A stretch of 44,701 nt of DNA from HGM13862 sp031553915 (GTDB lineage Bacteria > Bacillota > Dehalobacteriia > UBA4068), in contig JAVBKT010000005.1 in NCBI GenBank assembly GCA_031553915.1, positions 1 through 44,701 on the forward strand, written 5' to 3'. A model generated the notes under the pieces. It searched no databases, was not told the DNA's origin, and was given only the letters and a program-made list of their open reading frames with translations. Shown in pieces: positions 1 through 8,065 of the stretch. Positions within the stretch are counted from its first letter, which is position 1. The number at the start of each line of letters is the position of its first letter. The translations under genes were made by a program, and so were the position numbers.

Positions 1-201
1 CGTAGCTAGTGCATTAGCTGTGACTTTGCCAGAGGCAAAGACCAGCTAGGTCGAAGGCAGGCTGCCTGCCTGGCTAGGAGCGATAACGACGCGAAGCTAG
101 TGCATTACCTGCGGCTTTGCGGAGCAAAGGCCAGGTAGGTCGAAGCTCCAGATCGACCATCCGCCGTCCGGGGCGCATGAGTTCGCATCCCTAATGGCTA
201 A
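1..201. repeat. Dispersed repeat, copy A, truncated by the window edge
   Basis: Read on the minus strand, this starts with the terminal motif TTAGCCATTAGGGATGCGAA and continues with a GC-rich body that matches 34128-34370 nearly base for base over its first half. The inner module (a tract with a TTTGC/GCAAAG hairpin, then AATGCACTAGCT) occurs twice here, at about 93-146 and about 1-54, but once in the other two full copies. The far end lies outside the window. The outer edge at 201 abuts the -35 box of the tRNA-Arg promoter. No reading frame is credible inside it. It could be a non-autonomous mobile element (MITE-like) or a structured intergenic repeat. Confidence 0.8.
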
Positions 202-230
202 TTGACTTAATCCCTTATTTGCGGTAAAAT
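202..230 (+). promoter_or_regulatory. Promoter of tRNA-Arg
   Basis: TTGACT at 202-207 and TAAAAT at 225-230 are separated by 17 bases and sit about 33 bases before the mature tRNA. The -35 hexamer begins one base after the edge of repeat copy A. Confidence 0.7.
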
Positions 231-262
231 TAAAAATGCATTTGACTTACCGCTGATGATAA

Positions 263-337
263 GTGCCCGTAGCTCAGTGGATAGAGCGCCGGCCTCCGGA
301 GCCGGAAGCGTTGGTTCGATCCCAATCGGGCATACCA
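263..337 (+). tRNA. tRNA-Arg (anticodon CCG)
   Basis: A full cloverleaf can be drawn. The acceptor stem pairs 263-269 with 327-333 and includes one G-U pair. The D arm is GCTC/GAGC. The anticodon stem is CCGGC/GCCGG around the loop CTCCGGA, giving anticodon CCG, which reads CGG. The T arm has the TTCGATC loop. The discriminator is A334 and CCA is encoded at 335-337. A hairpin terminator follows directly, so this is a single-gene transcription unit. Confidence 0.95.
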
Positions 338-338
338 A

Positions 339-372
339 AAAAAGGCAAACCTTCTTTACGGGTTTGTCTTTT
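339..372 (+). terminator. Terminator after tRNA-Arg
   Basis: The arms AGGCAAACC and GGTTTGTCTT pair around a TTCTTTAC loop and lead into a T-rich run. The hairpin directly follows the tRNA CCA end. Confidence 0.8.
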
Positions 373-440
373 ATTGCATAGATCAGCTAAAAATGATAAA
401 CTATTATCAACAAAAAGGCATAATCCAAGGAGCGGCAGCG

Positions 441-1145
441 ATGAAAATCACCGTCATTCACGGTATTGAACATAAAGGCTCTACCTGGCATATAACTCAA
501 ATGTTCCTGGAGCAGTTTGAGGATAGCGCTATCAGGCATTTTTACCTGCCCAAGGATATGCCTCATCCCTGCATCGGCTGCAACTCCTGCTTTTTGAACG
601 GAGAAGACACTTGTCCTCATGCTGAGTTGGTGCAGCCGATTATTAACGTTATCGACGAGGCTGATTTGTTGGTGATTGATACCCCTGTTTATCTGATGAG
701 CGTTACCGGGCAGCTGAAGCAATTTCTTGACCATATGGCCTACCGTTGGGTAGTGCACCGCCCTAATCCTGCCATGCTCAAGAAAACAGCTGTTGCCATC
801 TCTACTACCGGCGGGGCTGGCGCGGGCAAAACCAATAAGCAGATCCGCACCAGCTTTAGCTCTTGGTTGATACCTAAAAGCTATAGCTATGGCAAAGCCC
901 TTGCTGCGGCGGGCTGGCATATGGTCGATGAGCAAAAAAAGGATAAATTGAGCAAAGATATGCAGAGCCTGGCGGTCAAAGTAAAAAGGCATATGGCTAA
1001 GCTCAGCCCTCCTGCTTTTAATCGCCGCATCTTGTTTTATCTTTTCCGTTTTATGCATAAGCACAAAGGCTCTATGCTGGTTCCCAAAGATAACCAATAT
1101 TGGCATGACATGGGTTGGCTGGGCAAGAAACGCCCTTGGCATTAA
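441..1145 (+). CDS. NAD(P)H-dependent FMN reductase / flavodoxin-fold oxidoreductase
   Basis: A 234-residue flavodoxin-like-fold protein of the NADPH-dependent FMN reductase family. The N-terminal strand MKITVIHGIEHKGST leads into the phosphate-binding loop. A CIGCNSC motif (about residues 38-44) is typical of the subgroup annotated as iron-sulfur flavoproteins or flavodoxin-family reductases. DLLVIDTPVYLMSVTGQLK is the usual flavin-site segment. The ATG at 441 was chosen because AAGGAG lies 8 bases upstream; an earlier in-frame ATG at 393 adds residues with no family resemblance. The aldo/keto reductase gene 35 bases downstream is probably co-transcribed, so both may serve the same redox reaction. 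The substrate cannot be told from sequence. Confidence 0.85.
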   Translation: MKITVIHGIEHKGSTWHITQMFLEQFEDSAIRHFYLPKDMPHPCIGCNSCFLNGEDTCPHAELVQPIINVIDEADLLVIDTPVYLMSVTGQLKQFLDHMAYRWVVHRPNPAMLKKTAVAISTTGGAGAGKTNKQIRTSFSSWLIPKSYSYGKALAAAGWHMVDEQKKDKLSKDMQSLAVKVKRHMAKLSPPAFNRRILFYLFRFMHKHKGSMLVPKDNQYWHDMGWLGKKRPWH

Positions 1146-1180
1146 TAATATGTAGCAAAAGGATCTAGGAGGAGGAGACT

Positions 1181-2305
1181 ATGAAATACCGCAAACTTGG
1201 CAGCACAGGCATTGATGTTTCAGTACTGGGCTTTGGCACCATGCGTCTGCCGATGCAAGGCAAGGATGTTGATGAAAAGGCAGCCATCAGCATGATTGAT
1301 TATGCCCTTGATCAGGGCGTTAATTATCTGGATACTGCCTTTCCCTACCATGCCGGAGTGAGTGAAAAAATTGTCGGCAAGGCCCTGGCTCATGGCAAAC
1401 GTGAGCAGGTTTATCTCACCACCAAGGCCCCACTGTGGGATATTAACAGCAAAGCGGATTTCCATAATATCCTCAACAAACAGCTAAAACGTCTGCAAAC
1501 AGATGCCATAGATTTTTATCTCCTCCACGGTATCAATTATACTTACTGGCATAATGTGGTGCTGAAATATGATTTGATCGCAGAGGCGGAAAAAGCGCAG
1601 CAAGCAGGGAAAATACGCCATATCGGCTTTTCTCTTCATGATAATGTGCACCTTTTCAAAGAGGTTGTTGACGCTTATGATAAATGGAGCATCTGCCTGA
1701 TCCAGCTAAACTATCTTGATACTGTGTTGCAGGCCGGGGTAGAAGGGCTGCGTTATGCCTATGACAAAGGGATAGGCACCACTATCATGGAGCCGGTGAA
1801 GGGCGGGGCCCTAATCAAACTGCCGCCCCGCGCGCGGGACGTTTTTGCCAACAGCAATAGAGCCTATGTTGAATGGGCGCTGGACTATCTGTGGGATATG
1901 CCGGAGGTCTCTTGCGTGGTTTCCGGTATGAGCTCGCTGGCGCAAATGCAGGAAAATATTGCTCTGGCTGATGCCGCGCAGGCCGGGATGCTCAGCGAGC
2001 AAGATCATGACCTGATCAAGCAAGCAGCTGCGGCCTTTGCTTCTTACCACAGTGTGCCTTGTACCGGCTGCGCTTATTGCCTGCCTTGTCCTGAGGGAGT
2101 GGGTATTCCCTATAATTTTGCCGTATATAATGACTATCAAACTGATGGCAATTTTCCTCGCGCTAAACGCCGCTATCATAACTGGGTGGAAAACTTTGCC
2201 GAGAAGGCGGAGCTATGTACCGGCTGCCGCGTATGTGAAAAACTTTGCCCGCAACAAATACCGATTAGTGAGTGGATGCCGAAAATCGCCAAAGAATTCA
2301 AATAG
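1181..2305 (+). CDS. Aldo/keto reductase with C-terminal ferredoxin-like 4Fe-4S domain
   Basis: 374 residues. An aldo/keto reductase TIM barrel begins MKYRKLGSTGIDVSVLGFGT. The catalytic set is visible: D in NYLDTAFPY followed by Y, K in YLTTKAP and H in FYLLHG. The C-terminal ~90 residues carry CTGCAYCLPCP and CTGCRVCEKLCP, cysteine spacings typical of 4Fe-4S binding, as in the clostridial AKR-ferredoxin fusions. This suggests electron exchange with iron-sulfur carriers instead of, or besides, NADPH. The ribosome binding site is strong (AGGAGGAGG). It lies directly behind the flavin reductase gene and ends at a very long terminator hairpin. The physiological substrate is unknown. Confidence 0.9.
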   Translation: MKYRKLGSTGIDVSVLGFGTMRLPMQGKDVDEKAAISMIDYALDQGVNYLDTAFPYHAGVSEKIVGKALAHGKREQVYLTTKAPLWDINSKADFHNILNKQLKRLQTDAIDFYLLHGINYTYWHNVVLKYDLIAEAEKAQQAGKIRHIGFSLHDNVHLFKEVVDAYDKWSICLIQLNYLDTVLQAGVEGLRYAYDKGIGTTIMEPVKGGALIKLPPRARDVFANSNRAYVEWALDYLWDMPEVSCVVSGMSSLAQMQENIALADAAQAGMLSEQDHDLIKQAAAAFASYHSVPCTGCAYCLPCPEGVGIPYNFAVYNDYQTDGNFPRAKRRYHNWVENFAEKAELCTGCRVCEKLCPQQIPISEWMPKIAKEFK

Positions 2306-2320
2306 CAAAGAGTTTCAATT

Positions 2321-2365
2321 AAATATAAAAGAACAAGACAGTAGCTGTCTTGTTCTTTTATATTT
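2321..2365. terminator. Bidirectional terminator, 21-bp perfect stem
   Basis: The arms 2321-2341 and 2345-2365 are perfectly complementary around a TAG loop, with A-rich and T-rich outer ends. It lies between convergent genes and can serve both strands. Confidence 0.9.
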
Positions 2366-2389
2366 CACAATAACTTTGTTAAAGAGAAG

Positions 2390-2968
2390 CTAATTAACAG
2401 CCTCATTAATAGTCGTCTGGCGCACATCCACATAGGCGCTGCTGACATAGCCCATGCCATCGGGATAGCTGACTTTTACCCAGCCGCTGCCGTCATCCTC
2501 TCCGGTCACCATATATTGCTCCCCTTTGAGAGCGCCAATCAGAACGGCCGCTGTTTCCGCCGGGTTTTGACGGATATTGACAGTTTCCTTTACCGTCGCG
2601 ATAGTCACCGCCTGGTTATCTTCCCATTGATTAACATAAAGATACTCGGCGCTGATATAGCCAATCTCACCGCGATAGCTGATCTGATGCCAGGTATTGG
2701 CGTCATCATAGTTGATAACGGTAAACATCTGTCCGCGGATGGTATTATCAATAATCCGTCCTTCGGTGCTGGCTTCAGCGCGAATATTAACTACAGACGC
2801 ATTATACACCGTACCAATCGTCAGCATATCAACAGGGGGTTCAACTATATCCTGGTTGGGGTCAGCGCCGTTTTGGGAGGGATCCGGTTCAGCCGCATTA
2901 TTATCATTGCAGGCAGCAAGGCAAAATACTGCCAGCATCAGTAGCAACAGGCATATAACTTTTTTCAT
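2390..2968 (-). CDS. Lipoprotein with two bacterial SH3 domains
   Basis: A 192-residue exported lipoprotein. The signal peptide MKKVICLLLLMLAVFCLAAC ends in a lipobox with the acylated cysteine. A low-complexity acidic linker follows, then two SH3b repeats (about residues 48-110 and 118-180), each with the pattern VNIRxxA/P...G...GxYMV or MFTV...W..VSY.G..GY(V/I)S. Such domains usually bind peptidoglycan stem peptides. The start was set at the ATG whose SD is GGAGGTG 6 bases upstream; a GTG three codons earlier overlaps that SD. No catalytic domain is present, so it is probably a cell-wall binding or sensing protein. Convergent with the redox pair across the long terminator. Confidence 0.85.
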   Translation of the reverse strand: MKKVICLLLLMLAVFCLAACNDNNAAEPDPSQNGADPNQDIVEPPVDMLTIGTVYNASVVNIRAEASTEGRIIDNTIRGQMFTVINYDDANTWHQISYRGEIGYISAEYLYVNQWEDNQAVTIATVKETVNIRQNPAETAAVLIGALKGEQYMVTGEDDGSGWVKVSYPDGMGYVSSAYVDVRQTTINEAVN

Positions 2969-2983
2969 CTTTTGCACCTCCGT

Positions 2984-3796
2984 TTACAGTTGATTATCAT
3001 CTATTTCATCAAGAAACTGTCTCCGATCGGCAATGGAATTAAAGGTGGCCGGCTCGTCCAAAATAGCCAAATCAATTTCCGCCTCTGCATAGCCTTCTTC
3101 ATTGCCAAGCTTGGCGGCGATTTCACCAAAGGGTGTAATAATCATCGAGTTGCCGCAATAGACGCCCTTATGCGTATCCGTATGATTGGTACAAGCAAGA
3201 AAGCTACGGTTTTCGATAGCCCGTGCGCGGCAAAGCGTCTCAAACTCGCTGATGCGGGCCGCGGGCCAGCCAGAGGGAACGCTAAACAGCCTGGCCCCGC
3301 GCAAAGCCAGATTGCGGGCAAACTCCGGAAAGCGCAAATCATAGCAGATAAGATGCCCCAGTTCAAGCTGTTCGCCGCCTTTGTGATATTTACTTAAAAC
3401 CCAGTCTTCCCCGGCGGCAAAATAGAGATGCTCCTGCAGATAATACGAAAAAAGATGCACCTTACGATATTTGGCAATGAGGTTGCCGGTTTGGTCAATT
3501 ATCGGGCAGGTATTATAAATCTTCCCCTGCTTGTTCTCAGCAAAACTGCCGCCTACTAAAAATACACTATTATCCTTGGCAAACTTGCGCAAAAAGGTCA
3601 CGATCTCGCCATTGATGGCCTGCGCATATTCACTCATCCGCGGATAATCCCAGGCGGTTGGCCACATTTCCGGCAAGATCAGAAACTCTGCCCCGGCCTT
3701 GGCCGCATCATTCATCAATGCTTCCGCCCGCTGCATATTGGCGTCGATCTGGCCTTCCAATACATCAAACTGAATCGCGGCTATTTTAATTTTCAT
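2984..3796 (-). CDS. Carbon-nitrogen hydrolase (nitrilase superfamily amidase)
   Basis: 270 residues, the normal length for omega-amidase-like members. The catalytic triad is visible: E43 in ILPEMW, K112 in YRKVHLF and C151 in LICYDLRFPE. These hydrolyse a non-peptide C-N bond, often a small amide such as 2-oxoglutaramate; the exact substrate is not deducible. GGAGGTG is placed 8 bases before the ATG. It overlaps the upstream HAD gene by 4 bases (ATGA), so translation is probably coupled. The gene closes a compact minus-strand run that begins with the beta-CASP nuclease and the DnaD and DnaC-like genes. Confidence 0.85.
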   Translation of the reverse strand: MKIKIAAIQFDVLEGQIDANMQRAEALMNDAAKAGAEFLILPEMWPTAWDYPRMSEYAQAINGEIVTFLRKFAKDNSVFLVGGSFAENKQGKIYNTCPIIDQTGNLIAKYRKVHLFSYYLQEHLYFAAGEDWVLSKYHKGGEQLELGHLICYDLRFPEFARNLALRGARLFSVPSGWPAARISEFETLCRARAIENRSFLACTNHTDTHKGVYCGNSMIITPFGEIAAKLGNEEGYAEAEIDLAILDEPATFNSIADRRQFLDEIDDNQL

Positions 3797-4488
3797 AGCG
3801 GAAGCACCTCCAAAACATCGCGCAACTTGTCTACGCTGGCAAACAGACCAACAGGTTCCTCATGCTCAAAATCCCAGGCCGGCAGTTGATAGTGAATAGC
3901 GTTCATGCCAATAGCAAGCGCCGGGTTGATATCCGAGCGCAGACTGTTGCCAATCATCCACGAGCGGTGAATATCTATTTGCATATCCGCCACAAAGTCT
4001 AAATATGCTGCTTGGTCTTTAGTTTTGACAATACGGTAGCCGTCAAAATAGTTAAGCAGCTCACTGGCTGTCAGGCGCTCCTGCTGCATATCGCTATCTC
4101 CCTGTGTCAGCAAAAACAAACGGACTTTTCCTTGCAGCGCTGATAGAACTTCCCGTGCGCCGGGAGTATAGCACGGGCTGATATCATACACTTCCCAGCC
4201 GATATTTTCAATAACCTCTCCTGCCGCCGCGTCCGCCTCCCGCCCGGAAAGCGCAATAAAGTGTTCATAGGTCTCCCTCAGGGCCAACGGAAAACAATCT
4301 TTAGCCATATAGCCCTTGTCCATCACGCGGCGGATATCCGCCTGATTGAGAAACTCAGCCATGCTGTCCCGGTCCGCGCAGCCCCAGGCTGACATGATCG
4401 CAAAAAACTTTTCTCTGGCTGCCTCAAAAATGCAGTTCGTCTCGACCAGGGTGTCGTCAAAATCAAAGATCACCGCGTCAACTACCAT
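3793..4488 (-). CDS. HAD-superfamily hydrolase
   Basis: 231 residues. Motif I is FDFDDTL (about residues 8-14), with the nucleophile aspartate and the general acid two residues later. Motif II is LLTQGD, with T as the hydrogen-bonding residue. The motif III lysine is in VKTKDQ, and motif IV is GNSLRSDINPA. The helical cap between motifs I and II fits a subfamily I phosphatase of the phosphoglycolate/pyrophosphatase type. Substrate unknown. It overlaps the DnaC-like gene by 7 bases and the amidase gene by 4, which places it in a translationally coupled operon. Confidence 0.85.
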   Translation of the reverse strand: MVVDAVIFDFDDTLVETNCIFEAAREKFFAIMSAWGCADRDSMAEFLNQADIRRVMDKGYMAKDCFPLALRETYEHFIALSGREADAAAGEVIENIGWEVYDISPCYTPGAREVLSALQGKVRLFLLTQGDSDMQQERLTASELLNYFDGYRIVKTKDQAAYLDFVADMQIDIHRSWMIGNSLRSDINPALAIGMNAIHYQLPAWDFEHEEPVGLFASVDKLRDVLEVLPL

Positions 4489-5282
4489 TGATAAGTTCCC
4501 TCTTTGTTAAGCTTATAGCGAATGTCCTTATCCACAAACATCTTGACATTGGAACCTATTTCCATCAGCCGCGAAGCAATGCGTTCTCCCACTGCTGCGG
4601 CCAGCTCGTTCATATCCAAATTGGTGGTGATCACGATCGGCAGCTGATGGTTGAGGCGAAAGTTAATGATCGTAAACAGCATGTTTTGCACCCAGGGGCT
4701 AAAATTATGCGCTCCCATATCATCCAAAACCAGCACTGCCGCCTCCTTGGTGCGGCGGATGATGGCCGCGTCCTGGTCTCCCTCGCTTTTGATGTTTTGC
4801 CGCAGCTGATCAAGAAATTCCGGCACCACAATAAATTCCACATCAATGTTTTTTGCCAGTAAATCATTGGCAATCGCAGCTGCCAAAAATGTTTTGCCGC
4901 TGCCGACAGGGCCTTCAAAAACCAGCCCTGGACGGCTTTTACCCAGGGCAATAGTCCGGGAAAAACACATAGCTTCACCAAGCGCGTCTTTGGCAATTTC
5001 CCGATAGCTGCGGCCTCTCGTTGTTTTGATAGTTTCCGGATAAAGCTTCAGGTCAAAGTTGGCAAAATTCATCTTCTGCAAACGAGGTATAGGCAATATT
5101 CTGCTATTCTCCCGCGTTGCCGCCTGACAGGAGCAGAGGCGTGTAGTATCGCCATCGACAATCCAGCCGATATCACGGCACAGCAGACAGGAATAAATAT
5201 CCTTATCCTCGCGGGTGGTCTCCTCTACCAGTTTGGCAAATTCATCGGCTGCTGCTGCTAATTGCTCAGATAATTTTTCCAT
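4482..5282 (-). CDS. DnaC/DnaI-type helicase-loading ATPase
   Basis: 266 residues. The N-terminal part has a likely zinc-binding cluster (CLLCRDIGW...CSC), as in the DnaI/phage DnaC-like loaders. The AAA+ domain has Walker A GPVGSGKT, Walker B VLVLDDMG, a sensor 1 ITTN and an arginine-finger region ERIASRLME. It probably loads the replicative helicase together with the DnaD-like product of the gene upstream. The start was placed at the ATG at 5282, because GGAG lies 6 bases before it; an ATG four codons earlier directly abuts the DnaD stop codon and has no SD. Confidence 0.88.
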   Translation of the reverse strand: MEKLSEQLAAAADEFAKLVEETTREDKDIYSCLLCRDIGWIVDGDTTRLCSCQAATRENSRILPIPRLQKMNFANFDLKLYPETIKTTRGRSYREIAKDALGEAMCFSRTIALGKSRPGLVFEGPVGSGKTFLAAAIANDLLAKNIDVEFIVVPEFLDQLRQNIKSEGDQDAAIIRRTKEAAVLVLDDMGAHNFSPWVQNMLFTIINFRLNHQLPIVITTNLDMNELAAAVGERIASRLMEIGSNVKMFVDKDIRYKLNKEGTYQW

Positions 5283-5294
5283 TGATAACTCCAT

Positions 5295-6035
5295 TTAATA
5301 TTTATCGTAGATACCATCATAGACGCTTTTGGGCTTGGCGGCTGTTTTGCTATTGCCGCTAGCGGGAGCTGTTTTTTGATCTTTGGCCATCACTTCCGCC
5401 AAGGTGGTAAACCCGGCGTCGTTCCAGCGGCGCAAAATCGACTTAATATAGGCAAAAGTGCGCTTATCCTGCAGCACTGCCCGCTTTAAGGCCTCCTCCA
5501 CCAGCTCGGGATTAAGCTTATCCTGCTCCAGCCAGCTTCTGATTTCTTCGCTTTGAATAGGCGTCAAATTTTTGCCCAGCTCCTGTTCAAAGGCATGAAA
5601 TAGCTTGGTCAGGTTTTGAATCAACTCGCGGTTTTCCGGGGAAAGGCCGGCATAAGCCTGCGTTTGCTTTTGTTCGCTCTTTTGTCCACGGCGCTTATTG
5701 CTAATCCAATCCTCATAAAAATTATTCAGCATACCATTGCAGGTAATTGTCTGGCTGTTTTTCGGCATTTCCAGTAATTTCCTGTCCACAAAGGGCAAAA
5801 TAATTATTCTCGCCTCATCCTCGCTGACCTGGAATTCCTCAGCAATATCCAAGATGCCCATCTGCCCGTTTTGAAAATAGGGCCGCATAATGCGCAGCAA
5901 AACCACCAGTTGCTTTTCATCAATGCCCAAAACCTGATAGTCGCGAATCAGCGTATAGGGGTATATGGCCAAATCGGTAAAAATTTTCTGGCTGAACTCG
6001 ATGATCAGCTTATTCTCGCTATATTTTGCGCTCAT
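5295..6035 (-). CDS. DnaD-domain replication initiation protein
   Basis: 246 residues. The N-terminal winged helix resembles DnaD (segment VLGIDEKQLVVLLRIM and EEFQVSEDEARIIILPFVDRKLLE). The C-terminal DnaD_2/DnaB-like domain ends with the YIKSILRRW motif that contacts single-stranded DNA in this family. A charged, proline- and lysine-rich tail follows. In Firmicutes DnaD acts in helicase loading at oriC and at restart sites. The adjacent DnaC/DnaI-type ATPase gene supports that role. SD AAAGGGGG precedes the ATG. It follows the beta-CASP nuclease gene after 18 bases. Confidence 0.85.
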   Translation of the reverse strand: MSAKYSENKLIIEFSQKIFTDLAIYPYTLIRDYQVLGIDEKQLVVLLRIMRPYFQNGQMGILDIAEEFQVSEDEARIIILPFVDRKLLEMPKNSQTITCNGMLNNFYEDWISNKRRGQKSEQKQTQAYAGLSPENRELIQNLTKLFHAFEQELGKNLTPIQSEEIRSWLEQDKLNPELVEEALKRAVLQDKRTFAYIKSILRRWNDAGFTTLAEVMAKDQKTAPASGNSKTAAKPKSVYDGIYDKY

Positions 6036-6053
6036 TTGAACCCCCTTTTTCTT

Positions 6054-7604
6054 TTATCCCAGCTGGCGTAAAAAGTTACGCAAGCGCAGTAATTTTTCCG
6101 CATCTTCAGCAGCGGCGATCTTTTCCAGATCAAGATTAATCTCCTGCCAAAGCTCTTCGCCGGAGATAATAGCGGGGAAATCTGCCTGCGGCGTAAGCTG
6201 AACCCGGCTTTGATCCAGCAGCAAGGTTTCGCCCATTTGCGGAACCACGGTTGACACTGCGTAGCAATCACTGATCCGCTTTGAGAGGGCAAAGGCGTTT
6301 TCTTCATTGCCGTGAGTGATAATAATTTGCGCGGGAAACTTCTTGAAATTGCCGAGCCAGTCCAATATTTCCTCATAATCAGCATGGGCGGAAAAGCCGT
6401 CCATATTAAAAATTCTGGCTTTAACGTCAATCTCCTCGCCATGAATAGTGACCTTGGGCTCTCCCGCTAAGAGGCGGTGTCCCAGCGTCCCCTCTGCCTG
6501 AAAACCGCAAAAGACGATGGCCGACTCTTTGCGCCAGAGATTATGCTTCAAGTGATGCTTAATCCGGCCGGAATCAGCCATGCCACTGGCAGAGATAATG
6601 ATCGCGCCCTTGACGCCGTTTAGGCGCATTGATTCTTCAGCCGTACGCGTATAGGTGAGGTTATCCAATAAAAAGGGAGCTTTGCCTTCTTCCTTAAACC
6701 GCTGCACTGTTTCTTCATCAAAATACTGCGGATGAGCGGCGAAAATCTCCGTGGCCAATATAGCCAGCGGGCTGTCCACATATATAGGATATGCTGATAT
6801 GCGCTTTTCCCTGATCATTTCATAAAGCATCATCAGGATATCCTGGGTGCGGTCTACAGCAAAGGCGGGAATGACCACATTGCCGCCCATTTGTATCGTT
6901 TGGTTAATCAGCTGCGCAAAACGCGGCTTCTCTTCTTCAAAGCCTCCGCCATGCAGACGGTTGCCATAGGTGGATTCGCTGACCAGAAAATCACAATCCT
7001 CAGCAATAAAAGGGTTATTGATGATGGCCTGATCGCTGCGTCCTAAATCACCGGTGAACATCAGCTTATAGGCTCTCTCCTCATCATAACATATTTCCAG
7101 CATTGCTGAGCCCAAAATATGCCCGGCATCGCGAAAAGTGACGCTCAATCCCTCGGCAGGAGAAAAGCTTTCACCATATTTCTTCTCCACAAACAAGCTC
7201 TGCATGGCCCGGGCGTCATCAGCAGTATAAATCGGCGTCAGAGGGGCTTCCCCGGCGCGAAGCAGCTTGCGGTTTTTGCGCTCAATTTCCATTTCCTGAA
7301 TATATCCCGAATCCGGCAGCATAATCCCGGCCAAGGCAATAGTCGCCTCTGTGGTATATATCGGCCCCCTATAACCATGCTTGGCCAGCTTGGGCAAAAG
7401 ACCGCTATGGTCAATATGCGCATGGGTCAAAAGCACAAAATCAATATCAGTGACATTGAAAGGAAAGGCGCCGTAATTATGCTCTTTGATAAGCTTATTG
7501 CCTTGGAACAAGCCGCAATCAACCAAAAATTTGCTGTTTTGATACTCGAGCAAATAGCATGAGCCGGTTACCATCCGCGCTGCTCCATAAAATGTAATTT
7601 TCAT
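6054..7604 (-). CDS. Beta-CASP metallo-beta-lactamase fold RNase
   Basis: 516 residues. The metallo-beta-lactamase domain carries the metal motif HAHIDH at 61-66 and further ligands in FRDAGHILGSAM and FTGDLGRSD. The beta-CASP insertion and the C-terminal HxxFSAHAD/THG motifs (GFSAHADYEE, IIITHGNEE) place it with the CPSF73/YSH1-like, bacterial and archaeal RNA-processing nucleases. It probably cleaves RNA endo- or exonucleolytically; the targets are unknown. It is the first gene of the minus-strand replication run and may head that transcript. A solo repeat end sits about 45 bases upstream of its start. Confidence 0.88.
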   Translation of the reverse strand: MKITFYGAARMVTGSCYLLEYQNSKFLVDCGLFQGNKLIKEHNYGAFPFNVTDIDFVLLTHAHIDHSGLLPKLAKHGYRGPIYTTEATIALAGIMLPDSGYIQEMEIERKNRKLLRAGEAPLTPIYTADDARAMQSLFVEKKYGESFSPAEGLSVTFRDAGHILGSAMLEICYDEERAYKLMFTGDLGRSDQAIINNPFIAEDCDFLVSESTYGNRLHGGGFEEEKPRFAQLINQTIQMGGNVVIPAFAVDRTQDILMMLYEMIREKRISAYPIYVDSPLAILATEIFAAHPQYFDEETVQRFKEEGKAPFLLDNLTYTRTAEESMRLNGVKGAIIISASGMADSGRIKHHLKHNLWRKESAIVFCGFQAEGTLGHRLLAGEPKVTIHGEEIDVKARIFNMDGFSAHADYEEILDWLGNFKKFPAQIIITHGNEENAFALSKRISDCYAVSTVVPQMGETLLLDQSRVQLTPQADFPAIISGEELWQEINLDLEKIAAAEDAEKLLRLRNFLRQLG

Positions 7605-7647
7605 CTTTGTTCCTCTCTGGCAGAAATTCTCTTCTCTTGCGCTTAAA

Positions 7648-7666
7648 ATCCCTAGCCATTAGGGAT
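7648..7666. repeat. Solo end of the dispersed repeat
   Basis: The 19 bases ATCCCTAGCCATTAGGGAT contain the family's terminal motif TAGCCATTAGGGAT plus a mirrored CCCTA, giving 7-bp arms around GCCAT. It lies upstream of the beta-CASP nuclease gene. It may be an excision or recombination remnant of a full copy. Confidence 0.6.
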
Positions 7667-7779
7667 GTATAATAATCTTCGGCTTTGTTAAATATATAAT
7701 GTAACAAATTTCTACCCGGGGGCCCGGAAAACCTGCCGCCAAGCCAATTAATCTTCTGCTCTCGCCGACAAAAAACTGA

Positions 7780-7809
7780 TTGACAATTGCCTGTCCTTTT
7801 GGGTATAAT
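7780..7809 (+). promoter_or_regulatory. Near-consensus promoter of the tRNA-Pro/tRNA-Gln operon
   Basis: TTGACA at 7780-7785 and TATAAT at 7804-7809 both match the sigma-A consensus fully, with an 18-base spacer. Mature tRNA-Pro begins 20 bases downstream. Confidence 0.88.
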
Positions 7810-7828
7810 ACCATTGTTGCAATTTTGG

Positions 7829-7906
7829 CGGGGCGTAGCGCAGTTTGGCTAGCGCACTTGATTTGGGATCAAGGGGTCGCAGGTTCGAATCCTGTCGCCC
7901 CGACCA
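7829..7906 (+). tRNA. tRNA-Pro (anticodon TGG)
   Basis: The acceptor stem CGGGGCG (7829-7835) pairs with CGCCCCG (7896-7902). The anticodon stem CTTGA/TCAAG surrounds TTTGGGA, giving anticodon TGG. The T loop is TTCGAAT, the discriminator is A, and CCA is encoded at 7904-7906. The first base C and the strong stem are normal for tRNA-Pro. It shares its promoter with tRNA-Gln 22 bases downstream. Confidence 0.95.
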
Positions 7907-7928
7907 TATTTTTGCAAATTTTTCATAT

Positions 7929-8003
7929 TGGGGTGTAGCCAAGCGGTAAGGCAACGGTCTCTGAAATCGTCATTCGTAGGTTCAAATCCTACCACCCCAG
8001 CCA
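7929..8003 (+). tRNA. tRNA-Gln (anticodon CTG)
   Basis: The acceptor stem TGGGGTG (7929-7935) pairs with CACCCCA (7993-7999). The anticodon stem ACGGT/ATCGT holds the loop CTCTGAA, giving anticodon CTG for CAG codons. The D arm AGCCAAGCGGTAAGGCA is typical of glutamine tRNAs. The T loop is TTCAAAT, the discriminator is G, and CCA is encoded at 8001-8003. A terminator hairpin follows immediately. Confidence 0.94.
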
Positions 8004-8006
8004 AAA

Positions 8007-8036
8007 AACCCTCTCAACGTTGAGAGGGTTCCTTTT
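8007..8036. terminator. Bidirectional terminator after the tRNA operon
   Basis: A perfect palindrome centred on AACGTT (arms AACCCTCTCAAC/GTTGAGAGGGTT) is flanked by A and T runs. It can end the tRNA transcript on the plus strand and the UroD-like gene's transcript on the minus strand. Confidence 0.88.
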
Positions 8037-8065
8037 TATGCGAGAATAATAGTGCATCCCCAGCC

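Noticed and set aside
263..469. Open frame overlapping tRNA-Arg and its terminator
   Set aside because: It is an artefact of translating the tRNA; there is no RBS, and the tRNA cloverleaf is complete.
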